This document shows positions 14,896 through 22,275 of a stretch of DNA of 51,492 bases, piece after piece; position 1 is the first letter of the stretch; the number at the start of each line of letters is the position of its first letter. The stretch is from a bacterium (GTDB taxonomy: Bacteria; Auribacterota; JABMQX01). The DNA is taken from assembly GCA_030691545.1 (NCBI GenBank), contig JAUYEE010000314.1, positions 1 through 51,492 of the forward strand, written 5' to 3'. A program made the position numbers and the translations under genes. The notes beneath the pieces were generated by a model. It made no database searches, had not been told where the DNA came from, and saw only the letters and a program-made list of their open reading frames with translations.

Positions 14896-15708
14896 ATGAT
14901 CCAGTTTCTCCGCAATCAGCACCCGGTCGTTCAGGCTCTTCTGGCGACTTGTTTCACGTGGGGCGTGACGGCCCTCGGCGCCGCGGCAGTCTTTTTCTTC
15001 AAGCGGACGAACCAGAGACTCCTCGACATCATGCTCGGCTTTGCGGGGGGAGTGATGGTCGCCGCGAGTTACTGGTCTCTCCTCGCCCCGGCCATCGAGA
15101 TGTCAGAGGGCAAAAGCGTTCCGGTTTGGTTCCCCCCCATGGTGGGTTTCCTCAGCGGCGGCGCGTTTCTTCGGCTCATTGACAGAATCCTCCCGCATCT
15201 TCACATCGGTTTCCCGATGGAGCGGGCAGAAGGGATCAAGACCTCGTGGCATCGCAGTATTCTGCTTATTCTTGCAATCACGCTGCACAACATCCCGGAA
15301 GGGCTTGCGGTAGGAGTTGCATTTGGCGCCCTTCCGGCGAAATTGCCCGGAGCTACTTTCGGAGCGGCGGTGGCTCTCGCCATCGGAATCGGCCTTCAGA
15401 ATTTCCCCGAAGGGACCGCCGTTTCTGTTCCGCTTCGGCGCGAGGGCATGTCCCGCTTGAAAAGCTTCTGGTATGGTCAGCTATCGGGAATCGTGGAGCC
15501 CGTCGCCGGTGTTGTCGGCGCAGCGGCGGTGCTAATTGCCCAGCCCCTTCTTCCCTACGCTCTCGCCTTTGCGGCAGGAGCTATGATTTTTGTTGTGGTC
15601 GAGGAAGTGGTGCCCGAGTCGCAGCTCAACGGAAATGGAGACCTCGCCACGATCGGGTTTATGTCCGGTTTCACGGTGATGATGATTCTCGACGTGGCGC
15701 TCGGTTAG
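14896..15708 (+). CDS. ZIP family divalent metal transporter
   Basis: The 270-residue protein has about eight hydrophobic segments. The two signature metal-binding helices are present as [12 protein letters not shown] and [15 protein letters not shown], plus VVVEEVVPE near the end. These motifs identify the ZIP/GufA-like group, which carries Zn(II), Fe(II) or Mn(II) toward the cytoplasm. The N-terminal segment (about 12-35) is hydrophobic and no separate signal peptide is needed. Its position among iron-storage proteins and superoxide enzymes suggests uptake of iron or manganese, but specificity cannot be read from the motifs. Confidence 0.92.
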   Translation: MIQFLRNQHPVVQALLATCFTWGVTALGAAAVFFFKRTNQRLLDIMLGFAGGVMVAASYWSLLAPAIEMSEGKSVPVWFPPMVGFLSGGAFLRLIDRILPHLHIGFPMERAEGIKTSWHRSILLILAITLHNIPEGLAVGVAFGALPAKLPGATFGAAVALAIGIGLQNFPEGTAVSVPLRREGMSRLKSFWYGQLSGIVEPVAGVVGAAAVLIAQPLLPYALAFAAGAMIFVVVEEVVPESQLNGNGDLATIGFMSGFTVMMILDVALG

Positions 15709-15720
15709 GCTTGAGGTTGT

Positions 15721-15866
15721 GACAGGATTACAGGATGGACAGGATTACAGCCTGCCCGTTTTCCGGATTTCGGATTTGGGATTAGGAGAGACAACCACGA
15801 AGGACACGAAGGGCACGAAGCACAGCGGCATGTATCCCCCTTCGTGGGCTTCGTGCTCTTCGTGGT
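15721..15866. repeat. Dispersed repeats: ACAGGATTACAGGAT tract and long CACGAAG palindrome
   Basis: Bases 15721-15748 repeat GACAGGATTACAGGATG. From 15794 to 15866 a 27-base arm (CACGAAG units in a 9-base period) pairs with its inverted copy at 15840-15866 at 23 of 27 positions around a 19-base centre. The tract separates the ZIP and class II superoxide reductase genes and contains no gene. Confidence 0.65.
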
Positions 15867-15951
15867 AAGAATTGTCCCCGATGTGCAATCGCAAATCGCT
15901 TATCCCGTTATCCTGTCCAGAGAAGGTTGGAAAAGAAAGGAGGGTACTTCC

Positions 15952-16332
15952 ATGGCAGAGAAAACAGCGGCCCCAGACCTTTTTGCAGGGATCAACCGGC
16001 CGAAAGACCCCAATAACCTCACCGAACTCGAGAAGAAGCACATCCCGGTCATCACCGCTCCGGACAAGGTGAAACCGGGCGAGTGCTTCGAGGTTGTTGT
16101 CGAGGTTGGGAAACTCCTGGCCCACCCCAACGAGAACGCACATTTCATCGAGTTTATCGAGTTGTATGCGGGGCACGTCTATCTCGCACGAATGGATTTC
16201 ACGGCCTGCGCCACCTGCCCGGTGATGAAGGTCTGCGTCAGCCTGGGTAAGGACCTCGGGCCCCTTCGCGTGTTCGAGCGCTGCAACCTGCACGGGGTGT
16301 GGGAAGCCGACAAACCGATCACCGTGGGATAA
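15952..16332 (+). CDS. Class II (one-iron) superoxide reductase, neelaredoxin-like
   Basis: ATG 15952 follows AAAGGAGGG; codons upstream in the frame come from the CACGAAG repeat. The 126-residue protein has only the superoxide reductase domain, with iron ligands in KKHIPVI, HPNENAHFIEF and CNLHGVW. The N-terminal desulforedoxin domain of the protein at 9796-10179 is absent. A central ACATCPVMKVC stretch adds extra cysteines. It reduces superoxide to H2O2, probably taking electrons from rubredoxin. The cell thus has one- and two-iron forms in one island. No signal peptide is present, so it should be cytoplasmic. Confidence 0.93.
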   Translation: MAEKTAAPDLFAGINRPKDPNNLTELEKKHIPVITAPDKVKPGECFEVVVEVGKLLAHPNENAHFIEFIELYAGHVYLARMDFTACATCPVMKVCVSLGKDLGPLRVFERCNLHGVWEADKPITVG

Positions 16333-16419
16333 TCAATCGGCGCCGTCAGCATCCTCCCCATCCGGCAAGCGTGAGAAGAGGGCTGGGGTTTTGGAAGGCT
16401 GGAGGCAAAGGAAATTCAG

Positions 16420-16689
16420 ATGACCCAGGAAACTCCGTGGTACGTGCGACATTCGCCGGAGTTCGGCCGGGCGTTTCGGGATTTCCATCGTGCCGCCAAC
16501 GATAGGGGGGTGCTCGACAAGAAAACGAAAGAGCTGCTGATGACCGCGCTGGCTCCGCGGCCCGTCCGACAAGTCAGACCCGTCGGACATGTCGGACAAG
16601 CCTGCCGCGCGGCTGTTGAGGGGGCGGGCACTCAACTCTACTGGGTGAAAGAGGTTTTCGAGAAGCACCTCGGCAGCGATGAAAAATGA
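16420..16689 (+). pseudogene. Carboxymuconolactone decarboxylase/AhpD-like gene, core replaced by a repeat
   Basis: The reading frame is 89 codons. Its start (SPEFGRAFRDFHRAANDRG, LDKKTKELLMTALA) and end (GAGTQLYWVKEVFEKHLG) match AhpD-like family proteins, but the middle, where the CxxC/CxxxxxH active site and following helices belong, is missing. In its place lie about 15 codons from the repeat 16563-16600. AhpD-like proteins relay reducing power to peroxiredoxins, which fits the island, but without the cysteines this product cannot do so. I interpret it as a deletion with repeat insertion, in frame by chance. A short shared domain that never had a cysteine pair is a less likely alternative. 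Confidence 0.6.
16563..16600. repeat. GTCGGACA-type degenerate repeat inside the AhpD-like gene
   Basis: The 38 bases consist of GTCCGACAAGTCAGAC followed by GTCGGACATGTCGGAC, near-palindromic units of a GTCCGAC/GTCGGAC core. Codon use and composition differ from the flanking gene. Confidence 0.65.
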
Positions 16690-16768
16690 CCGAGACGCGC
16701 CGGTGATTCCTCCGCGTACCGAAATATCACGTGGCTTAACAAACTGCCGCTGAAAGGAGGCGTGCATC

Positions 16769-17401
16769 ATGGCAACAGTATTCCATATTCAGGCGACGGC
16801 CACGCCGGAATTCTCGTATTCCCTGCGGGCGGCGCGAGCCTTTCTCGAGAGTTACAGCGAGTCTCATCCCGATGATACGATTGATACGCTTGACCTGTCG
16901 CAGGATCGGATTCCGGATTTCCTCGGCATGGCCGCACGGGGGAAATACCGAATCCTTCACGGAGAGCCTCACACCGACGAGGAGGCACGGGCCTGGAAAG
17001 CCGTCGTGGCGGAAATCGAACGTTTCAAGAAAGCCGACAAGTTGGTCATGTCCGTGCCCATGTGGAACTTCAGCATCCCTTATCGGCTGAAGCAATACCT
17101 CGACATCATCATTCAGCCCACGTACACATTTTCCTACTCGCCGGAGAAAGGCTATTCGGGTCTGGTGACCGGGCGACCGGCCATGCTTTTCCTCGCCCGT
17201 GGCGGCCAGTACACCCCCGGCACCGTCGCTGCCTCGTTTGATTTCCAGCGCCCGTATCTGGAGGGGGCCCTTGGCTTCATCGGTTTCACGGAGATCACAG
17301 TTGCCGTGATTGAGCCGACCCTCGAGGGCGGTCCCGATGTTGCCGAACAAAGGGTCCAGGAGGCAATCAAGAAGGCTCGTGAAAGGGCGAGAACGTTTTG
17401 A
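16769..17401 (+). CDS. FMN-dependent NAD(P)H oxidoreductase, azoreductase-like flavodoxin fold
   Basis: The 210-residue protein has a flavodoxin-like fold of the AcpD/AzoR group. The FMN-binding loop VPMWNFSIPYRLKQYLD is diagnostic, and FTYSPEKGYSGLVTGR and GGQYTPG are typical of the family's active-site region. Members reduce quinones or azo compounds with NAD(P)H in two-electron steps, avoiding semiquinone radicals. AAAGGAGG precedes the ATG. It lies between the broken AhpD-like gene and a quinone-reductase-like dehydrogenase, consistent with quinone and electrophile detoxification. The physiological substrate is unknown. Confidence 0.85.
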   Translation: MATVFHIQATATPEFSYSLRAARAFLESYSESHPDDTIDTLDLSQDRIPDFLGMAARGKYRILHGEPHTDEEARAWKAVVAEIERFKKADKLVMSVPMWNFSIPYRLKQYLDIIIQPTYTFSYSPEKGYSGLVTGRPAMLFLARGGQYTPGTVAASFDFQRPYLEGALGFIGFTEITVAVIEPTLEGGPDVAEQRVQEAIKKARERARTF

Positions 17402-17474
17402 GAGACAGGGCACTGTGTGAGTCGGCATCGCCGAGCGCCAAAACCGCCGTTATTGCTTGCTTGAGGAGCAAAAG

Positions 17475-18512
17475 ATGAAAGCAGCCGTCATTCGTAAGCA
17501 TGGTGGACTTGACTGTGTGCTGGTCGAGGAGATTGCCGACCCGCAAGCTGCGCCCGGAGAGGCGGTCATCAACGTTCGAGCCGCCGCCCTCAATCATCTC
17601 GACATCTGGGTGCGCAATGGCGGTCGCGGCCTCCCCCTCACCTTCCCGCACGTGTTAGGCTCGGATGCCGCTGGTGTCGTCGCGCAGCTCGGCGACGGCG
17701 TCAAGAATGTGTCGGTCGGGGACGAAGTCATGTTGAACCCGGGACTGAGCTGTGGCTACTGCGAATACTGTAACCGAGGCGAGCAGAGCGAGTGTCCGTC
17801 TTTCGGCATTGTTGGGCTGTCGCGCCCGGGTACCTTCGCCGAGAAGGTGGCCGTACCCGCCTCGAACCTCTTCCCGAAGCCCCAACACATCACGTTCGAG
17901 GAGGCTGCTGCACTTCCTCTCGCTCATGTTACCGCCTGGCGAATGTTGGTCACCCGCGCGAGACTCCAACCGGGTGAGACCGTCTTGATCCATGGCATCG
18001 GAGGCGGAGTGGCTCTGGCGGGGCTGCAGTTCGCCCGGCTTCTCGGCGCCAGCACCATCATCACTTCCTCTTCCGACGAAAAACTCGCGCGAGCCAGGGC
18101 CCTTGGCGCCGACCACACGTTGAACTATCGAACCGAGCCTGACCTCGTCTCTCGCGTCAGGGAAATCACAGGCGGCCGCGGGGCAGATATTGCTTTTGAC
18201 ACAGTTGGGGCCGCGACGTGGCCCGCGAATCTCTCGGCTGTCCGCCGCGGAGGGAGAATCGTCTTGTGTGGCGTTACCACAGGCGCCGTCGCCGAAACCC
18301 AACTCCAGAAAGTTTACTGGAATCAACTCACAATCCTCGGTTCGACCCTGGGCTCCCACGACGACTTCCGCCAGATGCTTCTCGCCGTCGCTCAAACGAA
18401 GTTGAAGCCAGTAATAGATTCCGTGCACCCCCTCGAGCAGGCGAGGAACGCCATCGCCCGAATGGAGAATGCCGAGCAGTTTGGCAAAATCGTATTGACA
18501 ACAACCCGCTGA
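17475..18512 (+). CDS. Zinc-type medium-chain dehydrogenase/reductase
   Basis: ATG 17475 has GAGGAG six bases upstream. The 345-residue protein has the GroES-like N-terminal domain with a structural-zinc loop (GLSCGYCEYCNRGEQSEC) and a Rossmann domain with GIGGGVALAGLQFARLLG for NAD(P)H. AADIAFDTVG-type and GRIVLCG stretches complete the family. It looks intermediate between alcohol dehydrogenases and quinone/crotonyl-CoA reductases; substrate is unassigned. It follows the azoreductase-like gene by 73 bases and precedes the flavodiiron gene, suggesting a shared redox unit. Confidence 0.86.
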   Translation: MKAAVIRKHGGLDCVLVEEIADPQAAPGEAVINVRAAALNHLDIWVRNGGRGLPLTFPHVLGSDAAGVVAQLGDGVKNVSVGDEVMLNPGLSCGYCEYCNRGEQSECPSFGIVGLSRPGTFAEKVAVPASNLFPKPQHITFEEAAALPLAHVTAWRMLVTRARLQPGETVLIHGIGGGVALAGLQFARLLGASTIITSSSDEKLARARALGADHTLNYRTEPDLVSRVREITGGRGADIAFDTVGAATWPANLSAVRRGGRIVLCGVTTGAVAETQLQKVYWNQLTILGSTLGSHDDFRQMLLAVAQTKLKPVIDSVHPLEQARNAIARMENAEQFGKIVLTTTR

Positions 18513-18607
18513 AAGCGTATGAGGGTGCACTGCTCTCTGTGAGAGTTCGGCACCGAGGTGGGAGATGTCCGTGTTCGTGTGTGGCCAAGGAAGAAGGAGA
18601 GCTAAGC

Positions 18608-19816
18608 ATGAGCCAACCGTTCAAAGCGACAAGGGTCACCGACACCGTTTACTGGGTCGGGGCCATTGACTGGACCATCCGCAATTTCCACGGCTACGCC
18701 ACCAGCCGCGGGACAACCTACAACGCCTACCTGGTCCTCGCGGACAAAGTGACCCTTGTGGATACCGTCAAAGCCCCGTTCAAAGACGAGATGCTCGCCA
18801 GGATTTCTTCCGTCATCGAGCCGACGAGAATTGACTACATCATCTCCAACCATTCCGAGATGGACCATACCGGTTGCCTTCCCCAGGTAATGGAATTGGT
18901 GAAGCCGGGAAAGGTCCTCGCTTCTGAAAACGGAGTGAAAGCGCTCCGCGAGCATTTTCACGGCATTGGCGAAGTCATCGCCGTCAAGGATGGCGAAACG
19001 CTTAGCCTCGGAAACATGACCCTCTCTTTCATCGAGAGCCGCATGCTCCACTGGCCCGATAGCATGATGACCTACCTCGGCGAGGAACAACTCGTCTTCT
19101 CCCAAGACGCCTTCGGGATGCACCTCGCCTCGACAGAGCGGTTTGACGACGAGGTTAATGAAAGCATCTTCGAGTATGAGGCGGCGAAATACTATGCGAA
19201 CATCCTTCTGCCGTTTTCCTCCTTCGTGACACGGCTTCTCGACAAGCTTGGGAAACTCGGCCTCTCATTCAAGATGATTGCTCCCGACCACGGCCCCATC
19301 TGGCGAAAAAACCCGGAGGTGATCGTGGAGTCTTACGCGAGATGGGCGGAACAGAAGCGCAGCCGTAGAGCCGTGATTGTCTATGACACCATGTGGCAGA
19401 GCACTGCTCTGATGGCGAGGGTTATCAGCGATGGACTGGTTTCCGAGGGCGTCCCGGTGAAGGTCATGCCTCTGGAATCCTCCCACCGCAGCGACGTCGC
19501 CACAGAGATTCTCGACGCCGGAGCCCTGCTCGTCGGCTCCCCGACCCTCAACAACAACATCTTCCCCACACTCGCCGATGTCTTGACTTACCTCAAAGGA
19601 CTCAAGCCAAAAAACCTCCTCGGCGCCGTCTTCGGGTCCTATGGCTGGAGCGGTGAATCCGTCAAGCAGTTGCGCGAGTTCCTCACCGAAATGAAAGTCG
19701 AGCTCGTCGGAGAAGGGATCAACGTGAAATACGTGCCGGATGACGAAGCGCTCGCACAGTGCTTTTCCCTCGGCACGCTCGTCGCTCAGAAATTGAAGGA
19801 GAGGTACCCGGTGTGA
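18608..19816 (+). CDS. fprA: A-type flavodiiron protein (oxygen or nitric oxide reductase)
   Basis: ATG 18608 follows AAGGAGAG; the frame upstream overlaps the previous gene and is not used. The 402-residue protein joins a metallo-beta-lactamase-like diiron domain (ligands in NHSEMDHTG at residues 82-87, QDAFGMH, PDHGP) to a C-terminal flavodoxin domain binding FMN (VYDTMWQSTALMA, SPTLNNNIFPTLAD, FGSYGWSGE). Such proteins reduce O2 to water, or NO to N2O, with electrons from rubredoxin or F420 in anaerobes. It closes the co-directional island. No extra rubredoxin domain is attached, so the rubrerythrin or desulfoferrodoxin electron carriers or a rubredoxin elsewhere must feed it. Confidence 0.96.
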   Translation: MSQPFKATRVTDTVYWVGAIDWTIRNFHGYATSRGTTYNAYLVLADKVTLVDTVKAPFKDEMLARISSVIEPTRIDYIISNHSEMDHTGCLPQVMELVKPGKVLASENGVKALREHFHGIGEVIAVKDGETLSLGNMTLSFIESRMLHWPDSMMTYLGEEQLVFSQDAFGMHLASTERFDDEVNESIFEYEAAKYYANILLPFSSFVTRLLDKLGKLGLSFKMIAPDHGPIWRKNPEVIVESYARWAEQKRSRRAVIVYDTMWQSTALMARVISDGLVSEGVPVKVMPLESSHRSDVATEILDAGALLVGSPTLNNNIFPTLADVLTYLKGLKPKNLLGAVFGSYGWSGESVKQLREFLTEMKVELVGEGINVKYVPDDEALAQCFSLGTLVAQKLKERYPV

Positions 19817-20115
19817 GCCGCCGAGCGGCCCTTCCCGCCGGTGCCTCGTTGCAGTCGTCACACGACCGCGCCTTGATGACGCTGGTAGCCGTGAGACCGA
19901 CGCTGCCGGACATTCGACTGAACGACCTTGCCCCTGCACGCTTCTCCAAAGGGGCGGACAGAACCGCGCGAGAATGCCGTGAGCCCGCGAGGGTCTTGAC
20001 TCGTCACGGGAACTTCGCTATTCTTGATTCATCTTAGCGGGCGAGCGAGTATGAAGGATTATCCTCTGCTGCTGAACTCGCTCGGCGGAATCATCCGCCT
20101 GCGAAATCAATTGGT
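19817..20115. other. 299-bp tRNA upstream region with promoter and leader hairpins
   Basis: After the flavodiiron stop there is no protein gene. The stretch contains the promoter at 19996-20024, a 9-bp inverted repeat CGAGCGAGT...ACTCGCTCG (20043-20082) and GGCGGA-ATCA-TCCGCC, all in the leader of the tRNA transcript. A 24-codon frame from ATG 20051 ends in the tRNA and has no ribosome site. Confidence 0.55.
19996..20024 (+). promoter_or_regulatory. Sigma-70-type promoter for tRNA-Arg
   Basis: TTGACT (19996-20001) and TATTCT (20019-20024) are separated by 17 bases; transcription would begin about 85 bases before the mature tRNA. Confidence 0.55.
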
Positions 20116-20189
20116 GCGCCCATAGCTCAACTGGACAGAGTGACGGACTACGAATCCGTAGGTTGCAGGTTCGACTCCTGCTGGGCGCA
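20116..20189 (+). tRNA. tRNA-Arg (anticodon ACG)
   Basis: The cloverleaf folds fully. Acceptor GCGCCCA pairs with TGGGCGC (20182-20188), followed by discriminator A; GCTC pairs with GAGT for the D stem; ACGGA/TCCGT encloses the loop CTACGAA with anticodon ACG, read as Arg (CGN, A34 normally modified to inosine); GCAGG/CCTGC makes the T stem with TTCGACT. CCA is not encoded, and a T-rich tract follows immediately. Confidence 0.95.
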
Positions 20190-20338
20190 CTTTTCCTTTT
20201 CCTCATAGCAGGTATCTTGCGCCTATCGCCCCCTTCTTCATCGAGACGGCTCGTCGTTCTCTGTACCCAATTTGTATCCAGGTAACCTTCGCACAATCCC
20301 GCAAACGATGAAAATGGCAGATACCTCCGCCCAACCCG

Positions 20339-21859
20339 CTAATCTGGGCTATTAGAGATGTCGGTCAGCGACGGACCCGCACCCGTCATCGCTGCCAATT
20401 CATTCAGGATGTACACGGCCTCGTCCGCCACACGCTCGCCCGTGCCCGGTTCGGCGTAACTGTGTAGTCCAGTCCAGGTCTGGTATCCGCCCAATCTATG
20501 CCCTTCACGATCAGGCAGGTAGCCGATCCAGTCATTGGCCAACGACGCGATGTAAGTGTGCCTGAACGGCGAACGCTTCTTGATGTCCACACCCAGGCTC
20601 GTGAAATACTCCGCCGGCACGCCGACAATGGCCACGTCTCCAATCACCAATGCTTGAACCCAGGTCTCTCGCTCCTCCCCTTGATGGTCGCGCAACTGGC
20701 GGCGCTGCTGCGCAAAGAGTTCGCGAATGGGGTCCGAGTGTTGAGGGGCATATTTTTTGGTGTAGCGGGCGACCTCGGCGTCCTCCTCATCGTCGTCGAA
20801 GTGCCGCACACGGAACCTGAAGGTGCGGCGGATTCCTGCCAGGCGCGTCACAGGACGTCGCTCCGCCTTGCCGCGAGCGTCGCGCACGGCTGCCTTCAGC
20901 CGTTCAATGCACTCGGCCACCGGCACCTGCGTGATGTTGTGCGTCGAACCGGAGGCCCCTTCCAGGAAGCACACGACCCCGCCCAGTTCCCCTTCCAGCT
21001 CTTGCGCGGCCAGCCCGTAGAAACCCGCCGAGCGGACTTCTCGTCCCGCCCGTGTGCCGATGGTGTGCGTCGAGTGGTTGTAAATGAGTGCCCGAGTCTT
21101 ACCCGAAGCATCGCTAAAATCCAGCACTGGCAACTGAGGATCAAACGGTCCCGTGGGCTTCCCTTTGCCCCCCGCCTCAGGGAGCGGGTTGAGCCACGTA
21201 ATGTTGCCGTCCTCTAAGAGCAGCCGACTGTTGCCCCCGATGGTGTTCTCCTCGGCGAGATGGAAGAAGAACCCCGCTTCGCCTCCCTTTAACCGTTCGT
21301 TAGCCTGGCGCACTGCACGCACGATTGCTCCTCGCAGTTCCTCGCAGAATTCGGGCGATACCCCGAAAGCGTGAGCCGGGGCCGTGCTGGGAGCATGATG
21401 CGTGTGGCTGGCATTGATCAACACGTGGGCTGGCGGGATGCCGGTCGTCTTCTCGATCTCGGCGACCGCTGCGTCCGCCAAACTGCGCGGGACCCAGAGG
21501 ACGTCGCAGCCCACGATGGCGAGTTTTGCCTGCCCCGGCTTCTCGATCACCACGGCCACTGCCCGCAACTCGCCTTCTTGTTCATTGGTGTACCGCGGTC
21601 CAAGCATGCCGGCCAGCACCATCTTTTCGTCACAGCGTAGGTTGACCGCCGCCGCCCCCACGCGCAGGTCAGGCGGCTCTTCGCTCACGGCGGCAGTCGC
21701 GTGCACGGGTTGCATCGGTTTCGCCGTGCTTGGCAGTCTCAGGTCCCCCTGTAAGGTGCTCGGCATGGGCACATCAGTCTGGGCAAACAACGATCCAACG
21801 ATTATCGCACCGATCGCAGCCACGATGAGCAAACCTACAAGCGATTTTCGACCTTGCAT
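20339..21859 (-). CDS. Secreted neutral/alkaline ceramidase-like protein
   Basis: The 506-residue protein begins with an uncleaved or cleaved signal segment (LVGLLIVAAIGAIIVGSLFA). It then carries the ceramidase N-terminal-type domain: RVGAAAVNLRCDEKMVLAGM, the metal-binding INASHTHHAPSTAP, YNHSTHTIG and LEGASGSTHNI. True neutral ceramidases use zinc to hydrolyse ceramide to sphingosine and fatty acid, but bacterial homologues with this domain are widespread in Planctomycetes-like genomes without proven substrate. It is on the opposite strand to the tRNA and faces it, and stands alone before a 416-base gap. Calling it ceramidase in function would overreach. Confidence 0.8.
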   Translation of the reverse strand: MQGRKSLVGLLIVAAIGAIIVGSLFAQTDVPMPSTLQGDLRLPSTAKPMQPVHATAAVSEEPPDLRVGAAAVNLRCDEKMVLAGMLGPRYTNEQEGELRAVAVVIEKPGQAKLAIVGCDVLWVPRSLADAAVAEIEKTTGIPPAHVLINASHTHHAPSTAPAHAFGVSPEFCEELRGAIVRAVRQANERLKGGEAGFFFHLAEENTIGGNSRLLLEDGNITWLNPLPEAGGKGKPTGPFDPQLPVLDFSDASGKTRALIYNHSTHTIGTRAGREVRSAGFYGLAAQELEGELGGVVCFLEGASGSTHNITQVPVAECIERLKAAVRDARGKAERRPVTRLAGIRRTFRFRVRHFDDDEEDAEVARYTKKYAPQHSDPIRELFAQQRRQLRDHQGEERETWVQALVIGDVAIVGVPAEYFTSLGVDIKKRSPFRHTYIASLANDWIGYLPDREGHRLGGYQTWTGLHSYAEPGTGERVADEAVYILNELAAMTGAGPSLTDISNSPD

Positions 21860-22275
21860 CTTGCAGCCTCTCTTACAGTTTGTTTGAACGCCACGGGTTA
21901 TTGCTTTGTTGCGGTTGGCCTTCGCATCGTATCAGATCATAGGGCAGGTGAGCTAATCGAAAAGTCATCGAGGCAGTGGTATTATTATTGTAGGAGAGCG
22001 ACCCCCGTCGTCGTGCTTCAGACGGAATTGGACATTTCCCCAATGGCTGTTAGTATAGAGCCAGAAAGGAGGAAATGTCGTGGCAGAGAAACGCAGGAAG
22101 TGTTCATCGGACGGCGTTAGAATGCCTTGAGTGTTTCGTTGCGGGTCGCGGAGGGGCGGGCTGTCAACTCCGTCTGCCGAGATGGATGAACGCTGAACAT
22201 GGCGGTGCTCGACGGCCCCGTTCCGGTACCCGGGCAACAACACGTGAGGCATTGCATTCAGGAAGGAGGATTCGG
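21860..22275. other. 416-bp divergent intergenic region
   Basis: The ceramidase-like gene reads leftward and GH36 rightward, so both promoters should lie here. An AT-rich stretch ATTATTATTGTAG (about 21979-21992) is the best promoter zone; no clear -35/-10 pair is seen. The right end holds a strong GGAAGGAGG ribosome site at 22261-22269. Longer frames into the GH36 gene lack initiation signals. Confidence 0.5.

Noticed and set aside
20051..20125. 24-codon leader peptide upstream of tRNA-Arg
   Set aside because: It has no ribosome binding site and ends inside the tRNA.
20190..20340. Integrase remnant or attachment site downstream of tRNA-Arg
   Set aside because: No duplicate of the tRNA 3-prime end and no integrase frame was seen; the only weak hint is a short LDTN-like translation.
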